Shown here in pieces: positions 39,885 through 50,224 of a stretch of DNA of 64,000 nt. Every line of letters begins with the position of its first letter. Positions within the stretch are counted from its first letter, which is position 1. Below the pieces are notes generated by a model. It had not been told where the DNA came from, did no database searches, and saw only the letters and a list, made by a program, of their open reading frames with translations. The DNA is from Asparagopsis taxiformis (lineage: Eukaryota > Rhodophyta > Florideophyceae > Bonnemaisoniales > Bonnemaisoniaceae). A program made the translations under genes and the position numbers. The stretch is from NCBI GenBank assembly GCA_030407315.1, contig JALQPE010000211.1, forward strand, positions 310,001 to 374,000, read 5' to 3'.

Positions 39885-42800
39885 TTATTGCTTCGACAAC
39901 TCAAAGTTGTTGTCTTTAGTAGTATCATTGCGTTCTGAGTCGCGAAGAGATTGCAAAGCTTTTCTTACGTAATCCTTAACAAAGTGGACAGCAGATGCCG
40001 CAGTTTTCTTTTTGCTTTCTCTCCTGGACAAATTTGATGAGCTCTGCAGAAGTCCATAATATCCGGGATTCTGATGCAACCGACTGAATAGGAATGTGTT
40101 TTCAACGAATTGAGTCGCGTCATGCAAACTGATAATTCCTGAGCTGCGCATCTCATTCATCAAAATGTTCGGAAGCTCTGGTAGAATACCTGATTCAACT
40201 GGTAACGCTTCGTGCAGAAATTTTTTGAATAAAGTCTTCTTTGGTTCGTGCGCAAACAGCACAGCATAACATGATGAATCTTCCCCAACTCGGCCTGCCA
40301 GTCCAACCATATGGAGAATCTCTGAAATATCAACGTCCTCGTATCGCTGCTTTGATACATCGTATCTTTCAGTACCTTTTATAATGACAAGGTGTGTGGC
40401 AACATCAATCGTTCGAGCCATATCGAACGTACATATCATCACTTGCATATGCCCTTTTCTGAACAATAATTCTGCTGCTCCTCGATCTGTTTCGTTCAAT
40501 CCGCTATGGTATAAACAAATTCCCTGGGTAAGGGCACGCCGGAGGCCTGCATCATAAACCCGTCGCATAGCCCGTGCTACATCCGAATTGGGTTGCACTG
40601 CACTTCCCTTGAACGTTCCTTGTTTCCCATCCAACGCCGCTAGTCGAATCAAGTCCTGTGCTGTTAGTAAAGTTTGTCGCCGCGAAGAAACAAATATCAC
40701 AACAGGTTTCCTCGCTGAATACCGTTGTATCATTGAGAAAAGAGGTCGGTTCATGGATTGCATTCGAGAAGTATATCGGTCTCCTGCTACTCCAATAACA
40801 TGTGACTCACATGGTACCTGGACCACGTTTCTGTTAAAGCTGAACATTCCTCTCGTCCGAACCACCCCAAGCCAGTCTCCAAGCTCAGCAGCATTTGGTA
40901 GCATACCGCTCATCGCCACAATACGAGGAAAAGCCCTTTGTTTCGGCCCCGCCCCTTTCAATGAATAACGAAGACGAGTAATACAAATTTCAAGTGAATT
41001 GTATTCTAAACAAGACATTAGATGCAACTCATCAAACACAAACAATCCAACTTTAGAACATGTTTCATCCACGCTCCAATTCTGTGTGAACTTGTTCCAC
41101 TTCTCCGCCGTTGTCATTAGCACTTGAATACCTTTGAGACAGCTTTCATTTTCTCCGTCTGAAATGTCGTCTAGAACTTTCAATTTCCCATTGACCAAAA
41201 CAAACAAGTTATCTGACCATGCTTTTGATCTAAACCTCAGGATTGCAGATGTTGGAGCAATGTAAACAGCCATCTTTTCTGGCAATTCTTCTATGCAACG
41301 CAAAATGGCTAGCTCACCGATGACCCATTTCCCTGAGCCGGATGGAGCTGAAAGCAGCATATTCTCATTACTGTTACGTGCAAAATCATATAACTGACTT
41401 TGAAGCGGGTTCAAGTAAGACATCCGATTCCCAAACAAACGACCTTCCTTCCCTGGCAGAGAAGCAACTGTGATTGGTATGGCATCACCAAGCTCTGACA
41501 TAAATTCTTTCTCCTGTGGTAAACCAACATCTGCAACGGATAACATTGTAGTGGAGCCCCCAGTGTGCCATTGTTCAGACTCAATTCGAATCCAATAATG
41601 AGAGGAGGGCGGATCAAAGACAGGAACTATAAAAGTGAAATCCACTGTCTGTTTCATGTCTGACGAGTTATCTGAAGTTTCAGCACTCATAGCAGATACT
41701 TGCCGCTTAGTTAGCAAAATTCGTTGACTGTAGTACACTCGATAGTCTTCTTTATCCTCAATCCAGATCCACCATGATTCTGCATGCCCGTGCAGTACAT
41801 CGTTCCATCGGAAGTTTGGGAAAAGTCGTACTTCTACAGAAAGAACAGTTCGATTCAGAGCACAAACACGTGCGCTTTCAACTTCAAGTGTTGGAATTGC
41901 CTTCAGAATTCGTTGAACCATTGAAGCCGTCTTTGGAGCACGAATGATTACGCCTAGTTCATCTCTGCTCATACTCCGAAGCGATTCCACGCTCGACTTT
42001 TCATCATTTTCTTCAATGAGCGCAATCGTTTCCGGGTGGATTAGTAGGCCTCCTGTTCTCCTTGCCATATATGTGAACTGCCACAGCGGATGTTGAAATG
42101 GCCATATTTGAGATTCCGATGCCCGTGCCAGTTCAAGAGATGCTAGCGAGAGGCTAGGCATACCACGCCTCAATGTAATTTCAAATAGGGATCGTAACAG
42201 TCTTGTTGCACTCTGGACAACGTAGCTTAAATCAGATAGCCGAATTGTCGCTCGAGATATGTACGCCTGCAGCAGGATAGAAACTTTTCCTTCTCTCGTC
42301 TCCGAACCAGACTTCAACGGAATAGGACATGCCAAACGAACAAGATTTTCTAGCTCATCAGCTTCTTCTTGACGAGACCGCATTTGTTCAAACTCGGTGG
42401 CACATGATACAGCATGCAGTACAATGCTATAAACCTCCTCCCAATCTAAATCTGAAGCGGCTGGTTTAAGGTTCAAGTTACCCAACTGTTCGTTCCACAG
42501 CACAATGGTTTCATGAGACACGTAGAAATGAGACGATACTCTCCCCAAGTCTGTCGGAGCTAAAGTCCCAGTGCGCGGGTCATATCGACACATTCGAGCA
42601 TCGTCTAATGCTTTCGCAGCTTGTTCAATGAGTGTAGCCCTTCTGGAATGCAAGCCGCTGTCCGCATGGACCTCTTCCCAATCAATGCCGTAGACAAGTG
42701 GGTTTTGAGGCATTCGAACGCTGAGATAGGTGTAACTGAGCCATCGCACCCCTTCTCCAATAGAAGAGACAGTTCCAGAAACAATCTCTGCATTCAAATG

Positions 42801-45485
42801 ATCTGCTAGTCTGGACGCTGAAGCCCCTAGTTTGCTCTCAATTGGGATGGATGATGTGAGGAGACTCAGGTACTTCCCCAGATGTTCATGCATTGTGATG
42901 ATAGTACCTTCACCTTCTGTGTCAAACTGAGGTCTACCTGCGCGACCGAAAATTTGCATGACATCAAGCATGCCCAGTTGTACAAATCCTCCCTTCTGAG
43001 CATCATATACTTCTGTACCCATGATGACTACAGTTCGAGCCGGCAAGTTGACACCCCACGCTAGAGTCGCCGTACAACAGAGCAACTTGATGACTCCTTC
43101 TGCAAAGAGCTTCTCCACGAGTTTTCGGTCTGGCCTTGGCAGGCCTGCATTGTGGATTCCGATCCCCCGTGAACACAGTTCTCGAATATCAGCAGTCTTT
43201 GACTTTGACACTTCCTTGGCTGCCCATGTTGGAAGCGCAACTGATGGTCCATCTTCCTCTGAGTTATTTCGCTTGACAGATTTACCAGCACCACCAGATG
43301 GCTTCTTTCCACTCTTTCCATCTCCACCCAGAAATAGATCCGCGACATTATCCAGTGTAGCTCGAGAAAGCATTTCTCTAGCAGCGGTTGAAGTTCCCTT
43401 TCTCGAGTGAACGAAAATCATTGCCTGATGTCCCCTTTGTAGAGAGTCTCGTACTTTCCGCCAGGCCATTTCATGTGTTTTGCCTTCACGCCGCCGTCGC
43501 GCTTCGTTAGAATTGCTTGTACCGCCTTCGCTAATTCCAATGAATGTCTGTGAAAGTGGGACCGGTCTATGACTCCCATCAAAGTGGAAAAGACCTTTGT
43601 TTGGATCTACTTTCATAAAGGACCCCACATCACGGTAGTTTGGTAATGTTGCGCTCAGACCAACGAGTCGAATCTGTTTCTGTGCTGTCTCCGATAATCG
43701 CAAAGTTCTGGCAACAATAGATTCAAGTACAGCTCCTCTTTCGTCATGAAGTAAATGAATTTCATCAACAATGAATAAAGTGACAGCGTCTCCAAGGTCT
43801 GAACCACTCTTCCTTGTCACGACGTCCCATTTCTCTGGTGTCGTAACAAGTACATGTGTCTGTAGGGCTTCTAGTCTACTCAATGACATATCCCCTGTAT
43901 ATTCTCGCACCCGCAGTCCAAGCGGCGCAAGGCGTGATCCAAATTTTTCTGTAACTTCCGCTGCTAGTGCTTTCATTGGTGCGACATATACGACTTTGAA
44001 AGCACTTTGCATTCTTGTCTTCACCGCAACCATCTCCCGAAATATTGTGAGCAATGCCACATTGGTCTTACCAGCACCAGTTGGTGCACAGACTAACAGG
44101 TTCTCATCCGAGTTGAAAGCCATTGGATAGACTGCGCTTTGAAGTCTGTTCAACCTTGTAACTCCTTTCATTGCCGTGAGCAGCTCAGGATATTCTGCCA
44201 GTGCAACGGATATCTCTACGAGTGGTACTTCCGAAGCTGAATCACGGGACGGTGGTGGTACAAAGATTTGTTCATAGCCGCGTCCGACTTCGCGAGTAGA
44301 TCCTTTTGGAAGTGTGACATGGTCAACAGATCCAATGACACTATCGCGATCCATTTCAACACCAGGGAACGCTCGTTGTCGTTCCTGATACGAAGAGCCA
44401 CCTAACTGTGGAGCAGAGGTAGGAGCATCGTCCTCGTCAAAATCTGATTGATCCTCTGCCGGGAGGACGCCGGATCGGATGAGCAGTTGCCGTTGACGTC
44501 TTTGTTCTTTCAACAATGCTTCTTCTCGTGCGTCTCGCACGATGATACCTGGTGCAAGCGGCACATCACGTCTTCCCCGATTTCGCGAGCGGGCTTTTAC
44601 ACCCCGTGAGTTGCGTGAAGTTGCAGTTGTCGTTGAGGGATCAAAATGGATGCCACTGGCAGCCAGTTCTGTAGCTTGGGTACAGTCTGCCATTACGGCA
44701 TCTGCAATGGCAACGATCTGAACACGATGTGACAATACATCACCAACGGCATCGAAATCACCTGCAAATGCGTCGAAGAGAAGTCCTTGTAGTTGGTCGT
44801 CGGATTTGGAGCTGTCTGTTAGGAGAGTTAGAACGGAAAGGGCCATTTCAGCATCGGAGATACCACCATCTGGTTCAATTATAGCTAATCGACTGCAGCG
44901 GGCACGTAGCCATGCGGGTGAAAAACTCGAGGAAGCAGCGGCTGGTGCTGATGATGGCGTGGCGGATGGTTTTTGCTCATCAGCGAAAGAATGTTGTTGA
45001 TCATTGCGTTGTGTGGTAACACGCACACCGACCCCTGCTGAGAGCACGATTTCGTCAAAAATGGTAGCGGAATCATTGTTCATTGAAGCAAAATTATCGC
45101 GCGCGCGCTGCAATTGGGCTGCGGAAGATCTGGGTCGTTTCGCATTGGAGGCGCAGTCATGGATTCGAACAAGGCACATGTACAGTTGGTCGAGATCGTA
45201 CGATCTCGGAGTTATACCAGCGTCTGTGAGCAGTGCCCACGCTTCGTCGAGGGCCTGGGAGCGAGCGAGCAGGGCGTCTGGCGAGGCGTGCATGACGCGG
45301 TACAATCTGGCACTCATGAGATGGAGAATTGGAGAATTTGGCGGCAGAATTGCGCGCACGGCGTCGTGGAATGCTCGGCCATTTTGTTCGGCCAATGACG
45401 AGAGCGGGGGCGGAGGTGGCGGTTGTGGCGTCGGGAGCGGGAACTGTTTGGAGCGTTGGGCGAGCGAAAATGAGGCTGTAGGCAT
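39885..45485 (-). CDS. ASCC3: ASCC3/Slh1-like Ski2-family helicase with degenerate second cassette
   Basis: 1866 residues, one exon. A Pro-rich N-terminus and about 400 residues of helical sequence precede cassette 1. Cassette 1 has CAPTGAGKT (near 468), VDEIHLLHDERG, GLSATLPNY and QIFGRAGRPQFD, then a winged helix and a Sec63 domain. Cassette 2 reads SAPSGSGKW (near 1380), FDELHLMS, MSGMLPN in place of SAT, and GLAGRVG in place of GRAGR, so it should not hydrolyse ATP. The protein stops after its winged helix; the second Sec63 domain is missing, leaving it some 300 residues shorter than human ASCC3. ASCC3/Slh1 splits collided ribosomes in the RQT/ASC-1 complex. Brr2 is the main alternative, but cassette 1 fits ASCC3 better. 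Confidence 0.88.
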   Translation of the reverse strand: MPTASFSLAQRSKQFPLPTPQPPPPPPLSSLAEQNGRAFHDAVRAILPPNSPILHLMSARLYRVMHASPDALLARSQALDEAWALLTDAGITPRSYDLDQLYMCLVRIHDCASNAKRPRSSAAQLQRARDNFASMNNDSATIFDEIVLSAGVGVRVTTQRNDQQHSFADEQKPSATPSSAPAAASSSFSPAWLRARCSRLAIIEPDGGISDAEMALSVLTLLTDSSKSDDQLQGLLFDAFAGDFDAVGDVLSHRVQIVAIADAVMADCTQATELAASGIHFDPSTTTATSRNSRGVKARSRNRGRRDVPLAPGIIVRDAREEALLKEQRRQRQLLIRSGVLPAEDQSDFDEDDAPTSAPQLGGSSYQERQRAFPGVEMDRDSVIGSVDHVTLPKGSTREVGRGYEQIFVPPPSRDSASEVPLVEISVALAEYPELLTAMKGVTRLNRLQSAVYPMAFNSDENLLVCAPTGAGKTNVALLTIFREMVAVKTRMQSAFKVVYVAPMKALAAEVTEKFGSRLAPLGLRVREYTGDMSLSRLEALQTHVLVTTPEKWDVVTRKSGSDLGDAVTLFIVDEIHLLHDERGAVLESIVARTLRLSETAQKQIRLVGLSATLPNYRDVGSFMKVDPNKGLFHFDGSHRPVPLSQTFIGISEGGTSNSNEARRRREGKTHEMAWRKVRDSLQRGHQAMIFVHSRKGTSTAAREMLSRATLDNVADLFLGGDGKSGKKPSGGAGKSVKRNNSEEDGPSVALPTWAAKEVSKSKTADIRELCSRGIGIHNAGLPRPDRKLVEKLFAEGVIKLLCCTATLAWGVNLPARTVVIMGTEVYDAQKGGFVQLGMLDVMQIFGRAGRPQFDTEGEGTIITMHEHLGKYLSLLTSSIPIESKLGASASRLADHLNAEIVSGTVSSIGEGVRWLSYTYLSVRMPQNPLVYGIDWEEVHADSGLHSRRATLIEQAAKALDDARMCRYDPRTGTLAPTDLGRVSSHFYVSHETIVLWNEQLGNLNLKPAASDLDWEEVYSIVLHAVSCATEFEQMRSRQEEADELENLVRLACPIPLKSGSETREGKVSILLQAYISRATIRLSDLSYVVQSATRLLRSLFEITLRRGMPSLSLASLELARASESQIWPFQHPLWQFTYMARRTGGLLIHPETIALIEENDEKSSVESLRSMSRDELGVIIRAPKTASMVQRILKAIPTLEVESARVCALNRTVLSVEVRLFPNFRWNDVLHGHAESWWIWIEDKEDYRVYYSQRILLTKRQVSAMSAETSDNSSDMKQTVDFTFIVPVFDPPSSHYWIRIESEQWHTGGSTTMLSVADVGLPQEKEFMSELGDAIPITVASLPGKEGRLFGNRMSYLNPLQSQLYDFARNSNENMLLSAPSGSGKWVIGELAILRCIEELPEKMAVYIAPTSAILRFRSKAWSDNLFVLVNGKLKVLDDISDGENESCLKGIQVLMTTAEKWNKFTQNWSVDETCSKVGLFVFDELHLMSCLEYNSLEICITRLRYSLKGAGPKQRAFPRIVAMSGMLPNAAELGDWLGVVRTRGMFSFNRNVVQVPCESHVIGVAGDRYTSRMQSMNRPLFSMIQRYSARKPVVIFVSSRRQTLLTAQDLIRLAALDGKQGTFKGSAVQPNSDVARAMRRVYDAGLRRALTQGICLYHSGLNETDRGAAELLFRKGHMQVMICTFDMARTIDVATHLVIIKGTERYDVSKQRYEDVDISEILHMVGLAGRVGEDSSCYAVLFAHEPKKTLFKKFLHEALPVESGILPELPNILMNEMRSSGIISLHDATQFVENTFLFSRLHQNPGYYGLLQSSSNLSRRESKKKTAASAVHFVKDYVRKALQSLRDSERNDTTKDNNFELSKQ

Positions 45486-45840
45486 CGCTTGTGCGTGAAT
45501 GAGGGTGTGATATAGGGAATGGATTGAGAGAGTGTTGGTGAATGTTGTTTATAAGGTGAGATAATCATCATTGTTATGTCATTACCGACATTTGAGTGGA
45601 CGCAAAAATGAGTGCTTCGCTGGCGGTGGTGTGCTATCGTCACAATTGGGATGATTGAAGAAGGGCCCAACACGTGTTCTTGGTGTTGAGATGCATCTTG
45701 ATTTTCGGTATTTTGGCGTACTATTATGCTCCCGCACCGCAGCGCGGTAGCACTAAGGGAGGGTATCTTTATACGATTCCGCTTGGGCACACATCTGTCT
45801 AGCCGCGTCGTCAGATTGCGCAGTGGAATAAGCGATCAGC
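45486..45840. promoter_or_regulatory. divergent promoter region of the ASCC3-like gene and the LPP gene
   Basis: About 355 bp between divergent starts, without a supportable frame. A plus frame from 45726 runs through the LPP intron, but its first part has no family similarity. Confidence 0.35.
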
Positions 45841-46745
45841 ATGGGGGTGGGAGATGTTTTGAAAGTCGTGCTGTTCGAGCTGGATCTAGCGTTGTTTATC
45901 GTGGCATTGTTGGTGACCGGTTTTGCCAACCTTGTCCTGAGCGAATCTCAAACGATGCGGCCATTTTTTGCGGTGGATGCGACATTATGGGTTTGTTATA
46001 CACTATTTTGGTATGCATCAAAGTTGATTCAAGCTATGCTAACAAACGAGCATGTTGCATTTTGCCATTGAAACAGAACACATTTAGCGGGGACACGGTA
46101 GAGATATCAATTGTGTTCATTGTGTTGTATGCCATTATCACACCGATCATCTACATTGTGGAACGGCGCGTGAGCCAAAATCAAGAGCAGGAGGTGAGTG
46201 CACGACGCGTTCAATTAACAGCACTGCGCTTTGCATTGGGCATGTGGACGTCGACAATGGTTGGCATAATGGTCGTTGAGCTTGGAAAGGGGTATGTGGG
46301 ACGGCTGCGTCCAGCGTTTGCGCAAGCATGTTTAGACCCGCCTCCGAGCACGATACTATCGGAGTTGCAAGCGCGTTATCTTGAGGCAAGTGCATGCACG
46401 ACGGAGGATTTGGAAGGATTGCAGGATATGCGACGTTCATTCCCGTCTGGACATGCCACGCTGGCAGTGGGTGGTGCAATGTACGCTCAGTTGTATGCTC
46501 TGTATGTACTAAAACGTGTACACGTTTCGGAAGTTATGAATAATTTGGTGTATTTTATTGCTACTGTGGGAATGGTGCTCGGCTATTTCGTCGCGGCGAG
46601 TCGAGTATTTGACAATGCTCATCACGTCGGTGATATTGTGGCTGGTTCAGTCGTAGGACTTTGGAGCGCATGTGTGCACTTCTTTTATGTGGTTGGCGCA
46701 ACGGAACGGGCTGCGTCGAGAGATGGAAAGGAGAAAACACAATAA
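45841..46745 (+). CDS. lipid phosphate phosphatase (PAP2 superfamily), two exons
   Basis: Exon 1 is 45841-45990 and exon 2 is 46077-46745, with an 86-nt GT..AG intron in phase 0. The product is 272 residues. The splice puts DATLWNTFSGDT in register with the DxSIxYPYxxDT block of LPPs. Six hydrophobic segments are visible. The three phosphatase motifs are complete: KGYVGRLRP, RSFPSGHAT and SRVFDNAHHVGD. LPPs dephosphorylate phosphatidic acid, lysophosphatidic acid or diacylglycerol pyrophosphate at membranes. A donor GTATGC at 46012 with a TTAG acceptor is also in frame, but fits the family less well. An AATAAA overlaps the stop codon. Confidence 0.9.
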
Positions 46746-47318
46746 AGTGTGCCTTGCGCACGCACACTATGCTTGTTTCGTTAATGATCTTTTTCCTCTT
46801 TATTTCTCCGAGTTATTTACTGTACACCGAGATAGTACCTCGAAAACATACCTTCTGCCACACGCGAATGGCCAATGAAATTGGACCTTAGTCGCATCTG
46901 CCAGTATCCATTACACAAGTGGCCCCAATAAAAAATAAATTGTAAACTGCACCGATGATCGCACCAATCGGAATGCTAATCTTGTCCACGCGAGATAACA
47001 CCAGCGTAGAAACGTCTGCGTAGTGTTTTACAGAACAAATCCACCGCTTTGTCAGCATACATCCCATCGGCCCGTACGCAATGAATTTACCTACAATTCA
47101 CTCCATTGCGCAAATCTGGAAACAGAGCCCCACACTCACCGACTGTACAAAAAAACATTCTTTCAGATTTCAAAACTCGCCAGCCTCAAACTCCTGTTCC
47201 ACCGCACAGGTCCTACACAATTCCGCAACCCGCTTGCATCTCAGCGCACCACCACCGATCCCGATTGCAACGCCACACGTTGAGGAAAAGTTGATGCAAC
47301 TTCCCTCCTCCATTCATA
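46746..47318. other. intergenic interval between LPP and the polytopic protein gene
   Basis: About 570 bp between two plus-strand genes, with no supportable frame. It should hold the LPP terminator and the promoter of the next gene. Confidence 0.4.
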
Positions 47319-48901
47319 ATGTCCGCTGAACAAAAGCCCTCCCCCGATGTCCAAGTGCCCATGGAGCAACCTGCCAATCCCGCCCAGGGTGCAAATGATA
47401 GTGCCCAAGATGCCCACGTATCCCACCATCGTAAGTCCCACGAACAGCGACGGCATCGCAAGAAATCCTCCGTAAACAAGCACCCCGCCCCGCCGCAGGA
47501 CGACTCTCCCGCTCCGCACGGCGTCGACTCCGAAGGGTACAAGAAACTTTTTGATGACAATGAAATCGCCGAGGAGGCCCATGGAATTGCAGGGCGCATT
47601 GTAAAGAGACTTGGCTTATTTGCCTATGTTCTATTTTTCACCGTTCCGCTCACTTTTGTCGCTCTCTTTTTCGCCATCATTCCGCTCGGTAATCCTTCTG
47701 TTGATAATATTAGCGAACAATGGGTGTTCGTCTTTGTTAGTAATGTCGCCGTCGTTATGGCCATATCTTATCTTTACAACGCCACATTCCTCAGCTTGGC
47801 CGAGCAGGAGCGCCCATTTCGAACGTCAATCATTCCATTGATAGCCATAGCCATTGCTGAGATAGCTATTCTTGCGCCGATTTTGATCTCACTGGGTGTA
47901 TTCGACTGGCTTGGTATGGTTGCACTGTCTATTTGTTACATCGTGCTCTTCTGCTCAATGCTCGTCGTATACAAGGACCTGCGACAACTTGTACATTCTT
48001 TCTTCCGTCGGTTCATGACACTCATCATCTTGTTTGTGCCAATTCTCGTTGGTTATATCATTGCGTACCGTGAAATCTCCTCATCGATCGGCCAATCTGG
48101 GCTATCGTTTGCTTTCACTTTTGTCACTTTCATCTACCGGCGTGTGATGTTGTCAAGACTGGACCCGTTCCCGCTCGACATTAGCCAACTGCTGGCCGGT
48201 TTCTGGGTACAGAATATGTCGGACTCAGCGCTTATCCTTGCATTCCCACAAGTGAACTCGCCTAGTGTCTTTGCCGCTGTTTTCATTTCCAACATGCTGT
48301 CAAACATTGCCTTTTTGGTCTTTGTGTCCAATTTGTGGATTTACAAGATCCGACCTGTGCTGAAGACGTATGTGAAGAATGCATTCAAGGGCAACTTTCC
48401 AATTCCGCCCATCCCGGAGCCGGATGAGAGTTTCGATCCGCTGAACAGGGGACATGATAATAATATTGGTGGATATCGGCGACGACAATTCCGCTTCTTT
48501 TCTTCAGACTTCTCTCTCAGGCTGTGGCCATGGTGATGTACCTCGGGATCTCACCCATTCTACGGTTTGGTGTCAACAAGGAATACAATCCACTGGGAAG
48601 GGTTGTCGGTGAAAATTTTATTACTGGTGAACAGTACAGGAATTCTATGATCTACGCTGGAGCCAATCTCGGCTTTATTCTGGGTGTTGGAATTCTGGGT
48701 TACTACTTTTTGCAGAAAAGACATCACCAAACATTCCACGAAATCCGAGAAATTCATCGGCATGACTTTCTGCATCATACTCTGGTCGGTCTCGTTACTA
48801 CCATCATTACTCACAACATGATCTTCACGGTCGCCATCATCATGTCGCACTATTGTATTTTCTCCTCGTTCAAAGAAGAGCCGAGATGTTTGTTGCTGTA
48901 G
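47319..48901 (+). CDS. polytopic membrane protein of unknown function, probably two exons
   Basis: The first frame (47319-48536) and a second frame ending at 48901 are both rich in membrane helices and must be joined. The best join is donor GTATGT at 48368 with acceptor CTTTTCTTCAG ending at 48507. This gives 480 residues reading RPVLKTLLSQAVAMVMYLG across the junction. Donor 48372 with acceptor 48520 is a second in-frame option. The first 95 residues are disordered, His/Lys/Pro-rich and cytosolic. About eight hydrophobic segments follow, and the end is short and hydrophobic. I recognise no family. The long multi-helix core with few charges suggests a transporter or channel-like protein, but no signature supports that. 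Confidence 0.7.
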
Positions 48902-50224
48902 TGAAAATTCTAGACGGAACATACCGACAAACATGGACAGACCTTCACAGTGCCTGACGGGCAACCTACCTGTTGTTGTTGTGGATAGGAATGGAATCGC
49001 AGTCAAACTTTTTTTCGAGAGGGACATTTCGTCACCACTGTATCTGACGAGACTTTAGCGGGTCAGTAGAATGGTAGATAGATAAGTATGTAAAGTGTGC
49101 TGACCAGGTTGATATTAGCGTCTCCACAACTTGATCATGCCGTTCACTCACAGGGCTAGTGGAAGCATACGAAAATAGTGTGGGTATGTTGTGATTGGGT
49201 CAACGTAACAATGTCAAGAGCAATTGCCATGGACCAGACCAAATTGATACAACGTTTATAAGCAGGTTTAAACAGACTCATCGTTTCGGTACTGTTCGAT
49301 TTTGAAAACGGAGGCAAACAAAACAGGCGTATTGCGAGCCCTAGCAACAGATCATATGGATTGACTTTGACCTGCACGTCGTGCAGGCTGTTGGAATGTG
49401 TTTACCTTCGCGACTCGATGGGCCGTGAAAGTGCAAACAAGTTGTAGCGTGAAATCTCAAGAAGGGATGTTTTGTTTCTGGTGCAGAACGTTGAGCAACT
49501 ATCCCCGTCGTGAGAGCGGAAAAGAAGGAAAATTCGGAGGATACACATCAAGGGAGAGGAGAGTCGAGCAGGTCGATGCGGACTGCACAGATGTTCCATC
49601 AGTGATACGTGGTATCGACTAGTGACTGGAAAAAGGCGGCGGTACCTTGAAACACGGCGATGCAGCAAGGCACGTCACACGTACGTCTACTAATTTAAAT
49701 TCCACGTCCTCGAAATGCCGCGATTTGAAATTTAAAATTTGGCACGCGCGCCGATTCGTTGTCGGCTGCGCCAACGAGTCGTGTGTGGCGTTGGCGACAT
49801 TGCTATTGATACTACGCCTCGACTCGATGCGCATGCAAGATGCAATGCCGCCCCGTACTGCATGTCAAGTGCTTGGCCGCCAGTTTTTTAAAAACGGATC
49901 TGTCCATATCTAGACATACATATGGCGGTTTCATGAATATTGCACCAATCAAATCTCGTTTCAACGATCATAAATTACACCCTCCATTTACATCTCACCA
50001 AGTGGCCTCCTCTTATTCGATGTATATCCCAAACGGTCATCACGTATCCAGCTCATGCATGGATCATCGACAAGTAGCGAGACGTTTCAACAGCGCTACC
50101 GTCACTTTCCCACGCCCAACCCAAGGCCCTTTTCACGCTCTACTTTAAGCACATTTGCGGACAATCACGATGAACAGTCCCATCACTGATTTTCTTCCAT
50201 CGCCGTTCTTATCACTACATCAAG
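48902..50224. other. intergenic interval upstream of the His-tailed protein gene
   Basis: About 1.3 kb. Small frames exist without features. The last 170 bases may contain the first exon of the next gene: an ATG at 50055, donor at 50084 and acceptor at 50224 would join in frame. Confidence 0.4.

Noticed and set aside
45726..46076. Uninterrupted plus frame through the LPP intron
   Set aside because: The frame upstream of 46077 has no LPP similarity, whereas exon 1 at 45841-45990 restores the family's first helices and spacing.
47023..47329. Three overlapping short plus frames before the polytopic protein gene
   Set aside because: They are in different frames with no conserved features, consistent with 5' leader sequence.
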